Shown here piece after piece: positions 35,848 to 44,153 of a stretch of DNA of 64,000 nucleotides (the first letter of the stretch is position 1; the number at the start of each line of letters is the position of its first letter). The DNA is from Marinimicrobium alkaliphilum. Its GTDB lineage: Bacteria > Pseudomonadota > Gammaproteobacteria > Pseudomonadales > Cellvibrionaceae. The DNA lies in NCBI RefSeq assembly GCF_003259155.1, contig NZ_QGMQ01000006.1, positions 62,001 through 126,000 of the forward strand. The letters are read 5' to 3'. A model generated the notes under the pieces. It did not search any database and was not told the origin of the DNA. It worked only from the letters and a program-made list of their open reading frames with translations. The translations under genes were made by a program, and so were the position numbers.

Positions 35848-38079
35848 ATGCCAGCGACTGGACCAACAAACCTGAACTTCGTAAGTGCTGCGCTCATTGT
35901 CGTCGCGTGCCTGGGCATATTTGCAGCAGACTCCTTGACGCCCCTGGGTTTCGCCCACGGTTTCCTGTATCTGCCGTTGGTGGTGGTGGCCGCCCTACGC
36001 CAGCAACGCCCACTACTCTGGCTCAGTACCGGCGTCAGTGTCATCGCCACTTGGGCTGGACTGGCAATTTCAGCCGAGGCTCCCGAAGGTACACCCATGG
36101 CGCTGGTTCTGTCTAACCGCTTGGGGGCAAGTCTGGCACTAATACTGCTGGCCACGGCGATCGACTACTACTGGCGTGTCATCGCACTGATGCGTTTGCA
36201 CCACGCCGAAGCGATCGAACGCAGCCAGCAATTTGAATCCCTGACGGAAAGCCTGCCCGTGCAAATCTGGACCGCGACACCTGACGGGGTTGTGGATTAC
36301 ATCGGCAAAAAGGCGTGCGAACTGACCGGGAAAACCCGCGAAGAGGCTTTGGCCGACTGGCTCGGTTTACTGCACCCGGACGACCGGGAGATCACCACAA
36401 AGGTCTGGCTGGAATCGATCGCCAGCGGTACCGACTACCGGGTCGAATTCCGGCTTCGCCATCACTTGGGCCACTATATCTGGCACCTGACCCAAGCGAC
36501 GCCCGAGCGCGACGATACCGGCAAGATCCTGCGCTGGATGGGCTCCTCCATCGACATTAGCTATAGCAAGCAACTGGAACTCGAAGCCCGGAAGCTGGCG
36601 GAGCGACTCAACACCACCGTCGAAAGCATTACCGACGCCTTCCTGGTCCTCGATCACAACTTCATCATCACCTACGCCAACCGCAAGGCTCAGGAAATTC
36701 TGGGTCCGAACGAACAGTCGTTGATCGACCAGCCCATTACCGACTACTGTGAAGAAGAGGAACCGAGCGCCTTTATCAAGGCCTTCGCCCAGGCCGTGGA
36801 GACCCAATCGCCGGTGTCCGTAGAGGCCTACTACGAGCCCCGGGACGTCTGGCTGGCAGTGCGCGCCTACCCCTCACGCGATGGCCTGACCGTGTATTTT
36901 GTCGATGTCACCGAAGAGCGCCAGCTGGCACAGGCGCTGAGCGAATCCCGGCATATGGAAGCAATCGGCCGTTTGACGGGGGGGATTGCCCACGACTTCA
37001 ACAACCTGCTCACCGTCATTCTGGGCAATGCTGACACCCTTTTTATTCGGAGCCAAAACAACCCGGATGTTGAACGCGCCGGCGAACTGATCACCCAGGC
37101 CGCCGAGCGCGCCGCCAGCCTCACCCAGAGCCTGCTGGCCTTCAGTCGACGCCAACCCCTGGCGCCGGAAGCCATTGCCGTCAATGAGGCCCTCGACGGC
37201 CTGAAGCCCATACTGGAGTCCTCACTCGGGAGTCTGGTTGACCTGCGCTTTGATGTCGAAGCGGATCTGTGGCAGGCCCACTGCGACCTGAGCCAACTGG
37301 AGAATGCCTTGCTCAATCTGGCCCTCAATGCCCGTGACGCCATGCCCGAGGGCGGGCGCCTGAGCCTGCGCGCACGCAACATCACACTCGACCAGACCTT
37401 CACCAGCAGCCACAGCGATGTGGCTCCCGGAGACTATGTGGTGATCAGCGTTGAGGACAGCGGCGAGGGCATCGCCCCCGAGGATATCGAACGGATTTTC
37501 GATCCTTTCTTCACCACCAAGCCCCCGGACAAAGGCACAGGACTGGGCCTGAGCACCGTGTTTGGCTTCGTCAAGCAGTCTGGCGGCTACATCGCCGTCT
37601 ATTCCGAGCCGGGAGAAGGCAGTCGATTCGATGTGTATCTCCCCCGCTCCCGAGGTCAGGCCGACACCGCGCCGGAGCCGTCGCCGCCCGGGACTCCCGC
37701 GCAGACAGTCGCCGCAAGCGCCGAAGGTCGGCACCTGCTGGTGGTAGAAGATAATGATCAGTTGCGGGAAGTGGCCGTGGCGATGCTTGAGAGCGCGGGC
37801 TATCAGGTCACCACGGCAGGCAGTGGCGACGAGGCCCTGACCCTGCTCGACCGGCGCTTCGACGGCGTTTTTTCGGATATCATCATGCCCGGCGATACCA
37901 ACGGTGTGGCATTGGCCCGGCACCTGCGCCAACACCACCCGAATATCCCCGTTCTGTTGGCCTCAGGCTTTGCCGAGGACACCCTGAGCGACCGCCACCA
38001 GCTGGCAGACCTGCCGCTGTTGCACAAACCCTATCGGCGCGAGCAACTGCTCAACGCCCTGGCGGCACTCTGGCGGTAG
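35848..38079 (+). CDS. Hybrid sensor histidine kinase with two PAS domains and a receiver
   Basis: This 743-residue inner-membrane kinase has about four N-terminal membrane helices (residues 8-110). A first PAS (ESLPVQIWTATPDGVVDYIG, PAC HLTQATPERDDTGKI) is followed by a second PAS (about 250-360). The HisKA domain has phospho-His382 in LTGGIAHDFNN. The ATPase domain has N box NLALNARDAMP, DSGEGI and GTGLGLSTVFGFVKQSGG. The C-terminal receiver has Asp677 (VFSDIIMPGD) and the conserved Lys in HKPY. It belongs to the PAS hybrid-kinase group that often drives a separate REC protein, here probably the EAL protein. Its last 34 codons fall in a 241-bp direct repeat copied again 1.2 kb downstream. 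Confidence 0.92.
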   Translation: MPATGPTNLNFVSAALIVVACLGIFAADSLTPLGFAHGFLYLPLVVVAALRQQRPLLWLSTGVSVIATWAGLAISAEAPEGTPMALVLSNRLGASLALILLATAIDYYWRVIALMRLHHAEAIERSQQFESLTESLPVQIWTATPDGVVDYIGKKACELTGKTREEALADWLGLLHPDDREITTKVWLESIASGTDYRVEFRLRHHLGHYIWHLTQATPERDDTGKILRWMGSSIDISYSKQLELEARKLAERLNTTVESITDAFLVLDHNFIITYANRKAQEILGPNEQSLIDQPITDYCEEEEPSAFIKAFAQAVETQSPVSVEAYYEPRDVWLAVRAYPSRDGLTVYFVDVTEERQLAQALSESRHMEAIGRLTGGIAHDFNNLLTVILGNADTLFIRSQNNPDVERAGELITQAAERAASLTQSLLAFSRRQPLAPEAIAVNEALDGLKPILESSLGSLVDLRFDVEADLWQAHCDLSQLENALLNLALNARDAMPEGGRLSLRARNITLDQTFTSSHSDVAPGDYVVISVEDSGEGIAPEDIERIFDPFFTTKPPDKGTGLGLSTVFGFVKQSGGYIAVYSEPGEGSRFDVYLPRSRGQADTAPEPSPPGTPAQTVAASAEGRHLLVVEDNDQLREVAVAMLESAGYQVTTAGSGDEALTLLDRRFDGVFSDIIMPGDTNGVALARHLRQHHPNIPVLLASGFAEDTLSDRHQLADLPLLHKPYRREQLLNALAALWR

Positions 38080-38217
38080 CGCTAGTTCTGGTGAACCCAG
38101 TTGCCGTCCTTGTCCGTCACCAGCCACTGCTGGGATTGCCAGTAAAAACGCCCGCGCTCTGAGCTACCCGCCGTACAGTTGTACTGGACACGGCCCGGGC
38201 TCAAAGGCTCGTTGGCA
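37977..38217. repeat. 241-bp direct repeat, copy 1
   Basis: This stretch matches 39208-39448 at 240 of 241 positions (single difference near 38133). It contains the last 34 codons and stop of the histidine kinase plus the last 44 codons and stop of the deacetylase on the opposite strand. Copy 1 holds the genuine kinase end and a truncated deacetylase end; copy 2 holds the reverse. Confidence 0.97.
38082..38217 (-). pseudogene. Truncated duplicate of the deacetylase C-terminus
   Basis: On the minus strand this segment encodes the last 44 residues of the polysaccharide deacetylase (ANEPLSPGRVQYNC onward to GNWVHQN) and its stop, identical to the intact gene except for one base. It ends abruptly at 38217, where the sequence changes to unrelated DNA. 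No start codon or catalytic domain is attached. It is the by-product of the 241-bp duplication. Confidence 0.9.
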
Positions 38218-38252
38218 CTATGAGGCTTTCGACGTTAATGAGGCCAATGGAT

Positions 38253-38846
38253 TCAGTCACAATCGCGCACCTCCTCGCGCCCGACAAATTCCACCTCCCG
38301 CTCAGTCGCCTCGATGGCCACCAGGCAATAGGAGTAGCCCGCAAGGTCATGGACCCCACAGCCCAAGCCAGGGATTACTGTCAGGTAGTCAACCTGGACT
38401 TTCGCATCATCACCGGCAATGCGCTTCACTACCGTTTCGTACTCCAGATTGGGCGTCCCCCCATACGCCAAGGCCAGCACGTGCTGTTCATAAAAGTCAA
38501 TTTCCGGTGGTGGTGGCGGCTCCGAGTAGTGTTGAAGTGCCAGGTAGATCTCCCGAAAACGGTGGGCATTGTCCACCCGCTCACTCAGGCCGCCGTCAGC
38601 GTCCCCAATTTCCGTCCCAGCTCCGCTGTTTAGGGAAATTTCCGGGCACGCTATGGCGGTATAGGACTCTTCGACCAGACCATCATCTTCAATAGGACCA
38701 TCATCTTCGATCGGGCCGTTGTCTTCGGTCGGTCCATTGTCCTCGACCAACCCACTCTCTTCGAGGGGCCCCTCATCGTCCGAACCGCCGCAGGCGGCCA
38801 GAAGGCCAAAAGCAACGATTAAAAATATCGATTTATTAAAACTCAT
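38253..38846 (-). CDS. Lipoprotein with acidic repeats and a PrcB-like C-terminal domain
   Basis: The 197-residue protein has a lipobox LAAC (Cys19), then an acidic low-complexity linker built from five-to-six-residue units such as EDNGP and EDDGP (residues 24-60). A compact domain follows whose end (VLALAYGGTPNLEYETVVKR, then VPGLGCGVHDLAGYSYCLVA-like spacing and VEFV) resembles the C-terminal domain of PrcB, a subunit of the Treponema dentilisin protease complex. That match is by eye and tentative. Two cysteines near the end could pair. The gene lies entirely inside the repeat-flanked insertion and has no counterpart elsewhere in the window. Confidence 0.6.
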   Translation of the reverse strand: MSFNKSIFLIVAFGLLAACGGSDDEGPLEESGLVEDNGPTEDNGPIEDDGPIEDDGLVEESYTAIACPEISLNSGAGTEIGDADGGLSERVDNAHRFREIYLALQHYSEPPPPPEIDFYEQHVLALAYGGTPNLEYETVVKRIAGDDAKVQVDYLTVIPGLGCGVHDLAGYSYCLVAIEATEREVEFVGREEVRDCD

Positions 38847-38939
38847 GAACTTCTCCTAGAAAAGAACGAGCCGCTTGTACACAGGCTCGCGCAAGGACTT
38901 GCTTGCCATCGAATTGACAAGTCTGCCTCCAAGTTAGTG

Positions 38940-39207
38940 TTAGTATTTGAGTTGGAATACCCGGAAAATTCTAAACCGGTAGCTTCCTGATACTGGAGGC
39001 ACGAAGGTAACGACCTGAAAGGGATCATTAGGGGCATGAGCCGACCAAATCTGCTCATCTGGAGAAAGCACTATAAGAGTATATCGCGCATCCTGATTCC
39101 CAGTATTGTCTCTGTGACTTCCAGTGTTCAACCAAACAAACGCAGCTCGAGAGTGACTGCTATAACTTCCACTAAGCCGAAGGGAATCAGAAAAGTTCCA
39201 ATCCCTT
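38940..39207 (-). pseudogene. 3' fragment of a truncated gene, possibly a secreted serine protease
   Basis: An open frame on the minus strand runs from the repeat junction (39207) to a stop at 38940. It encodes about 88 residues including WNFSDSLRLSGSYSSHSRAA, ARYTLIVLSPDEQIWSA and VVTFVPPVSGSYRFRI. This beta-rich, Ser/Tyr-rich pattern resembles the C-terminal pre-peptidase-like domain found after subtilisin-type or other secreted enzymes. The upstream part was cut off at the repeat boundary, and the frame would continue into antisense of the kinase gene. The protease identity is a guess; the truncation is clear. Confidence 0.55.
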
Positions 39208-39448
39208 GGACACCCTGAGCGACCGCCACCAGCTGGCAGACCTGCCGCTGTTGCACAAACCCTATCGGCGCGAGCAACTGCTCAACGCCCTGGCGGCACT
39301 CTGGCGGTAGCGCTAGTTCTGGTGAACCCAGTTGCCGTCCTTGTCCGTCACCAGCCACTGCTGCGATTGCCAGTAAAAACGCCCGCGCTCTGAGCTACCC
39401 GCCGTACAGTTGTACTGGACACGGCCCGGGCTCAAAGGCTCGTTGGCA
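39208..39448. repeat. 241-bp direct repeat, copy 2
   Basis: This is the second copy of the repeat at 37977-38217. It contains a disconnected copy of the last 34 kinase codons (39208-39310) and the genuine C-terminal end of the deacetylase gene. The left boundary is marked by the switch from CTT to GGAC at 39207/39208. Confidence 0.97.
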
Positions 39449-40395
39449 ATGGCCACCAGGGTGGTACCATCGACCACCTCGGTCTTTATGGCGCCCTGAC
39501 GCGAGGCAAAGCAGTTGATGCGCCCCGCAATACTGGCGTCCTCAAGCTCAAGTACCAGCACCGGGCGGCTGCCCGCAGGCACCACCACATCGTCAAAAGC
39601 CTTACGCCGGGTCTCATCCTGATAGCGACGCACATCGGTTACCGGCATCGCCAGGGAGTTGGCCTTGGTACGGAAATCATCCATGGCCCCAAATACCCCG
39701 CCAAAGGGGTAGCGCGGCAGCGCGAGGAAATCGCTGTGACTCGCAATGGCCCCGGAGTTCTGGGCAAAGCCGATAAACCCCAGATCGCCCAACAAGTCCT
39801 TCACGTGATTGTCGTACTCGCCGTAGGGATAGGCCAGCACCTTCACGCTCTGGCCGGTCTCCTCCTCGATGCGTTTCTCCGCCACCATCAGCTCGTCAGT
39901 GATTCGCTCGCGCCACTGGGCGCGGCTTTCACCGTCGCGCAGCCGGGGCATAAAGGTGTGATCGGCGGTGTGGTTGGCGATGGTGCCGCCGTGCTCGGCC
40001 ATATCACGCATCTGCTCCCAGGTGACAAAGCCCCGGCGCCCGGCATCGATGGGGTTGGTATTGACGAATACGGTGAAGGGCCAATCGCGTTTTTTCAGCA
40101 GCGGAAAAGCCTCGGTATAGACCGAGTCATAGGCGTCGTCAAAGGTGATCACCGCCGTACGACTGGGCAGGCTCTCGCCCTTCTTCAAGGCTTCCAGCAC
40201 GTCCATCATGGGCAGCACCTCGAAGTCATTGTCTTCCAGGTACTGCATATGCTCCGCAAACAGGGCGGGGGTAACGCTGGTTGAGGGAGGGGTATCCTCG
40301 CTCACATGGTGGTATTGCAGCACCACCGCCGCTTGCGCGGACAGACCCAGCGAGAACAAAGCCACGGTAAAAAGCATCCATAGGGACCTGATCAT
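39313..40395 (-). CDS. Exported polysaccharide deacetylase family protein (NodB domain)
   Basis: The 360-residue protein has a signal peptide (LWMLFTVALFSLGLSAQA) and a NodB-homology domain that removes acetyl groups from glycans. AVITFDDAYDS carries the catalytic-base/metal Asp86-Asp87, NHTADH supplies the metal His142 and His146, and LAYPYGEYD is the usual third motif. The layout recalls PgaB-like and other secreted deacetylases. The C-terminal 110 residues form an extra beta-rich domain with two cysteines. The last 44 codons are duplicated at 38082-38217. PilZ and parC follow on the same strand further upstream. Confidence 0.88.
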   Translation of the reverse strand: MIRSLWMLFTVALFSLGLSAQAAVVLQYHHVSEDTPPSTSVTPALFAEHMQYLEDNDFEVLPMMDVLEALKKGESLPSRTAVITFDDAYDSVYTEAFPLLKKRDWPFTVFVNTNPIDAGRRGFVTWEQMRDMAEHGGTIANHTADHTFMPRLRDGESRAQWRERITDELMVAEKRIEEETGQSVKVLAYPYGEYDNHVKDLLGDLGFIGFAQNSGAIASHSDFLALPRYPFGGVFGAMDDFRTKANSLAMPVTDVRRYQDETRRKAFDDVVVPAGSRPVLVLELEDASIAGRINCFASRQGAIKTEVVDGTTLVAIANEPLSPGRVQYNCTAGSSERGRFYWQSQQWLVTDKDGNWVHQN

Positions 40396-40473
40396 GAAAT
40401 CTCCTGGTATTCGATTGACGGTATGAGGGTTTCGACGCTAAAAAAGCTGATCGGTTCAGGCAGAAGGTCTCGC

Positions 40474-40728
40474 TTATTTGGTGAAGCGTAAGCCGATGCC
40501 GTCCTCAGCTACCCGCACCACCTCCAGGGTCAGCTCCGGCGCGGCGACAATGCCCATCACTTGGGCATGGACCTGCTCGCCCACGGTAATGTCCGGGTTG
40601 TCGATCGCGGCAAAGACCCCGCCGTCGGAAATGTCGCGGGTGTTGACCACCAGCTCACCCAGGCGGTCATGTCGGATTTTCAGGCGCATGGCCGCGGGTG
40701 TGCGGGCATGGGTACGCAGTTCACTCAT
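40474..40728 (-). CDS. PilZ-domain protein
   Basis: This is an 84-residue single PilZ domain, a c-di-GMP receptor fold. It shows the arginine-containing RTHARTP start (in place of RxxxR) and the DISDGGVFAAID motif that matches D/NxSxxG, then the closing beta strands (ELTLEVVRVAEDGIGLRF). It is shorter than most stand-alone PilZ proteins. It lies 11 bp after parC and 78 bp before the deacetylase gene on the same strand, so it may link c-di-GMP to envelope glycan processing; that link is inferred from position only. Confidence 0.82.
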   Translation of the reverse strand: MSELRTHARTPAAMRLKIRHDRLGELVVNTRDISDGGVFAAIDNPDITVGEQVHAQVMGIVAAPELTLEVVRVAEDGIGLRFTK

Positions 40729-40739
40729 GGGTGCCCCCG

Positions 40740-42998
40740 TTATTTTTCGGTCACTTGCGCGCGATCGACCTTCTGGAAGCCGCGCGGCAGTTTGTTGCCC
40801 CGGCGCCCGCGCTCGCCCCGGTAGTGGTCCAGGTCGGCGGGCTTGAGGGTCAGGTGGCGCTTGCCTGAGTATAGCGTAAGTGACTGCCCCGGGCTCAGGG
40901 CCACCACCGCGAGCACATACTCCTCGCGGCTCTGGACCCGGGCGCCGGGGATGTTCATGATCTTGTTGCCTTTACCCCGGGCGAGTTCGGGCAGCTCACT
41001 GACCGGGAATACCAGCAGACGGCCTTCGGTACTCACCGCCGCGAGCAGGTCCTGGCCGACATTGACCTCGGCCTGGGGCGGCAGCACCTGGGCCCCCTTG
41101 GGCAGGGTCAGCAGGGCCTTGCCAGCGCGGTTTTTACTGGACAGATCGGCCAGCTTGGCGACAAAGCCGTAACCGGCGTCCGAGGCCAGCAGCACCCGCT
41201 GCTCGTCCGGCCCCATCATGGCGCCTTCAAAGGTGGCGCCGTTGGGAGGATTCAGGCGCCCACTGATGGGCTCGCCCTGACTCCGCGCCGAAGGCAGGTT
41301 GTGGGCGGTAATCGCGTAGCTGCGCCCGGTGGAGTCGAGCAGGATCACACTCTGATTGCTCTTGCCACGCACCGCGAACTTGAAACTGTCTCCGGCTTTG
41401 TAGCTGAGTGCCGCCGGGTCGATATCGTGGCCCTTGGCGGCGCGAATCCAGCCCTTCTCGGACACCACCACAGTCACCGGATCGGCACTTACCAGCTCGG
41501 TTTCGCTCAGGGCCTGGGCCTCTTTGCGGGTGACGATGGGGGAGCGGCGATCATCGCCGTAGGCCTCGGCCACGGCCAGCAACTCTTTGCGGATCAGTTT
41601 TTTCAGCAGGGTGGCCGAATCCAGGGTTTTCTGTAACTTGTTGCGCTCTTTTTCCAGCTCTTCCTGCTCGGCGCGAATCTTGACTTCTTCCAGGCGCGCT
41701 AACTGGCGCAGCTTGGTGTCGAGCACATAGTCGGCCTGAACGTCGCTCAAACCGAAGCGCTTGATCAGCTCGGCCTTGGGCTCGTCCTCGGTGCGGATGA
41801 TGTGAATCACCTCGTCGATATTGAGATAGGCGATCAACAGGCCTTCCAACAGGTGCAGGCGTTTTTCCACCTTGTCCAGGCGGAACTGCAGGCGGCGACG
41901 GGTGGTGACGGTGCGGAACTTGAGCCACTCATCGAGAATTTTATCCAGGGTTTTCACCGCCGGGCGACCGTCGATACCGATCATGTTCATGTTGACGCGG
42001 TAGGTTCGCTCCAGGTCGGTGGTGGCAAACAGGTGTTGCATCACCTGCTCCGCATCGACCCGGTTCGAGCGCGGGGTAATCACCAGGCGCGTGGGACTTT
42101 CGTGATCGGACTCGTCGCGCAGGTCCGCCACCATGGGCAGTTTTTTGGCCTGCATCTGGGCCGCGATCTGTTCGAGCACCTTGGCACCGCTGACCTGATG
42201 GGGCAGCGCCGTGACCACCAGATCCCCGGTGTCAGCTTCTTTTTGCCAGACCGCGCGCATACGCAGGCTGCCCTTGCCGGTCTGGTAAATACGGCGAATA
42301 TCTTCACGGGCGCTGATGATTTCCGCTTCCGTGGGCATATCCGGGCCCTGCACATACTCGAGCAATTCGTCCAGGCTGGCCTTGGGGTTGTCGAGCAGGT
42401 GCACACAGGCCCCGACCACTTCGCGCAGGTTGTGCGGCGGAATATCCGTGGCCATGCCCACGGCAATACCGGTGGTACCGTTCAGCAACACGTTGGGTAC
42501 TTTTGCGGGCAGGACTTCGGGCTCGTCCATGGTGCCGTCAAAGTTGGGCTGCCAGTCGACGGTGCCCTGGGCCAACTCCTCCAGTAGCACTTCGCTGTAG
42601 CGGGCCAGGCGCGACTCGGTGTAACGCATGGCGGCAAAGGATTTCGGGTCGTCGGGAGAACCCCAGTTGCCCTGCCCATCCACCAGCGGATAGCGATAGG
42701 AGAAGGGCTGGGCCATCAAGACCATGGCCTCGTACGCGGCCGAGTCCCCATGGGGATGAAATTTACCGATGACGTCACCCACGGTACGTGCCGACTTTTT
42801 AAACTTGGCCGTGGCCTTCAGGCCCAGCTCGCTCATGGCGTAAACAATACGCCGCTGGACCGGCTTGAGGCCGTCGCCGATATGCGGCAGGGCCCGGTCC
42901 AGAATCACGTACATGGAGTAGTCGAGGTAGGCTTTCTCGGAGTAGTCCTTAAGGGCGATGCGTTCTTCGGCATCGAGCAAGGTTGAGTCTTGGCTCAT
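40740..42998 (-). CDS. parC: DNA topoisomerase IV subunit A (ParC)
   Basis: ParC unlinks daughter chromosomes together with ParE. The 752-residue length equals the E. coli protein. The breakage-reunion domain has the catalytic Tyr126 ([10 protein letters not shown]). The quinolone region reads [10 protein letters not shown] with Ser86 and Glu90, the usual drug-sensitive residues. The C-terminal beta-pinwheel (repeats such as [19 protein letters not shown]) is shorter than in GyrA and lacks the GyrA box, which supports ParC. parE is not in the window. Confidence 0.97.
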   Translation of the reverse strand: MSQDSTLLDAEERIALKDYSEKAYLDYSMYVILDRALPHIGDGLKPVQRRIVYAMSELGLKATAKFKKSARTVGDVIGKFHPHGDSAAYEAMVLMAQPFSYRYPLVDGQGNWGSPDDPKSFAAMRYTESRLARYSEVLLEELAQGTVDWQPNFDGTMDEPEVLPAKVPNVLLNGTTGIAVGMATDIPPHNLREVVGACVHLLDNPKASLDELLEYVQGPDMPTEAEIISAREDIRRIYQTGKGSLRMRAVWQKEADTGDLVVTALPHQVSGAKVLEQIAAQMQAKKLPMVADLRDESDHESPTRLVITPRSNRVDAEQVMQHLFATTDLERTYRVNMNMIGIDGRPAVKTLDKILDEWLKFRTVTTRRRLQFRLDKVEKRLHLLEGLLIAYLNIDEVIHIIRTEDEPKAELIKRFGLSDVQADYVLDTKLRQLARLEEVKIRAEQEELEKERNKLQKTLDSATLLKKLIRKELLAVAEAYGDDRRSPIVTRKEAQALSETELVSADPVTVVVSEKGWIRAAKGHDIDPAALSYKAGDSFKFAVRGKSNQSVILLDSTGRSYAITAHNLPSARSQGEPISGRLNPPNGATFEGAMMGPDEQRVLLASDAGYGFVAKLADLSSKNRAGKALLTLPKGAQVLPPQAEVNVGQDLLAAVSTEGRLLVFPVSELPELARGKGNKIMNIPGARVQSREEYVLAVVALSPGQSLTLYSGKRHLTLKPADLDHYRGERGRRGNKLPRGFQKVDRAQVTEK

Positions 42999-43035
42999 GA
43001 AGGGTCCTGTCGGTTACTGCGTCATTAAAGGCGTT

Positions 43036-43054
43036 CGGGCGGCGGTGCCGCCCG
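43036..43054. terminator. Stem-loop between the LEA-type gene and parC
   Basis: CGGGCGGC (43036-43043) and GCCGCCCG (43047-43054) form an 8-bp stem with a GGT loop. It lies between two minus-strand genes. Only a short T-poor tail follows, so it may attenuate rather than stop transcription into parC. Confidence 0.5.
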
Positions 43055-43077
43055 ATGTGTTATGTCAGTCTCGGGGC

Positions 43078-43542
43078 TCAGCGCGTCAGCGGTACGCGCC
43101 CCTCTTCGATCACGGTCATGTCCGGCAGAAAGCGCGTGAAATCGAGCCGCGCTTCCAGGCGGTAGTCCACCCCCTGCCCCAGACCATTGCGCATCACCTG
43201 CTCGGCAATGCGCACGGCTTCCACCAACCCGGCAGTTACCTCGAGGGTCACTGCCGTCTGTTCGTAAGCCTTGAGCACGGGCACCTGGCGAGAGGCACCT
43301 TCGAGCAGCTTGATGTTGTTGATGTCGATACTATAAGAGATGCCGCGCAGGGACAAATCCCGGTCGTTGGGATTCAGAATGTTCAGGTCCACGGCGATGC
43401 GTTGCTGAAAACCCTGAGAGGGCAGCAGGCGCAAGCCGGTCACCTGCACCGAAGGCTCCTTCAGGTTGTACCAACTCTGACAGCCGGCAAGTGTGGTCAG
43501 GGCGAGCACTATCAGCGCAAAGGCGCGCAGCCGCTGAATCAT
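43078..43542 (-). CDS. LEA type 2 family lipoprotein
   Basis: From ATG 43542 (GAGG eight bases upstream) the protein has 154 residues with a perfect lipobox LAGC (Cys21). The mature part is a single LEA14/WHy-like beta-sandwich domain: QRIAVDLNILNPNDRDLSLR and GISYSIDINNIKLLEG are characteristic, followed by a VTLEVTAGL strand. Such small lipoproteins are common in gammaproteobacteria and have no defined role. It is divergent from the next gene, with about 180 bp between the starts. Confidence 0.82.
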   Translation of the reverse strand: MIQRLRAFALIVLALTTLAGCQSWYNLKEPSVQVTGLRLLPSQGFQQRIAVDLNILNPNDRDLSLRGISYSIDINNIKLLEGASRQVPVLKAYEQTAVTLEVTAGLVEAVRIAEQVMRNGLGQGVDYRLEARLDFTRFLPDMTVIEEGRVPLTR

Positions 43543-43719
43543 AACGATTTTCCTCAGTTTTTTTGGCACATTGTGCGACATTTTATTGACGCTTTGAGCG
43601 CCCGTTCTGCGACGTGAGTCACAGGTTCCGGCCTCCTCCCTGTGGTGTAATTGCGACCATAACCACAGAGCGTGAGCACCGGTCGCCCACACGCAGCTCA
43701 ACCGCCCGAGAGGAAGTGT

Positions 43720-44079
43720 ATGCCCAGTTACTCACTCAGCCAAGATGATTTGCTCGCCAGCCGGGAAATTCGCTTTATTAACCGGCAGGAATCAAATTAT
43801 CCGCAACTGATGCGCATGTGCATGGACTTTGATTTTCGCGTGCTGCAGCTGATGCACCGCCCCGCCAACGACACTGAAGGGGCCCGCTACGCGTTTGTGC
43901 TCACCACGCGGGATTACCGCGCGGACGAGAAAGCCGCAATCACCCCCAGCCTGGCCAGTCTGGCGGAGCTCGATGCTTACGTCAGCCAGCATCAGGTGGA
44001 CATTCTGCACGACTACCTGTTCGGTTACGTAGAAAACGACGACACCAAGCTCGGTCACCAGCAGCCCGCCCGGGAATAA
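43720..44079 (+). CDS. Conserved-looking small protein of unknown function
   Basis: This 119-residue soluble protein begins at an ATG with a strong ribosome-binding site (GAGAGGAAG). It has no signal peptide, membrane segment or familiar motif. The central part, YPQLMRMCMDFDFRVLQLMH, followed by YAFVLTTRDYRADEKAAITP, suggests a mixed alpha/beta fold; the C-terminus is acidic. I do not recognise a family. It is followed after 74 bp by the oxidoreductase gene on the same strand. Confidence 0.65.
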   Translation: MPSYSLSQDDLLASREIRFINRQESNYPQLMRMCMDFDFRVLQLMHRPANDTEGARYAFVLTTRDYRADEKAAITPSLASLAELDAYVSQHQVDILHDYLFGYVENDDTKLGHQQPARE

Positions 44080-44153
44080 CCCCTATCGCTGACCTCAACG
44101 CTCAGGTATCCTCTCGGTACTGAAACAAGCGCGATTGAGGTACCGGCTTTTCA

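Larger units (their letters stand above)
38218..39207. other. Repeat-flanked 990-bp inserted segment
   Basis: This segment sits between the two copies of the 241-bp direct repeat. It carries a complete lipoprotein gene and the 3' portion of another, truncated gene, both on the minus strand. Removing the segment with one repeat copy would restore a simple kinase-deacetylase convergent pair. No transposase, integrase, target-site signature or tRNA is visible. Origin by illegitimate recombination or circular-intermediate integration is inferred. Confidence 0.7.
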
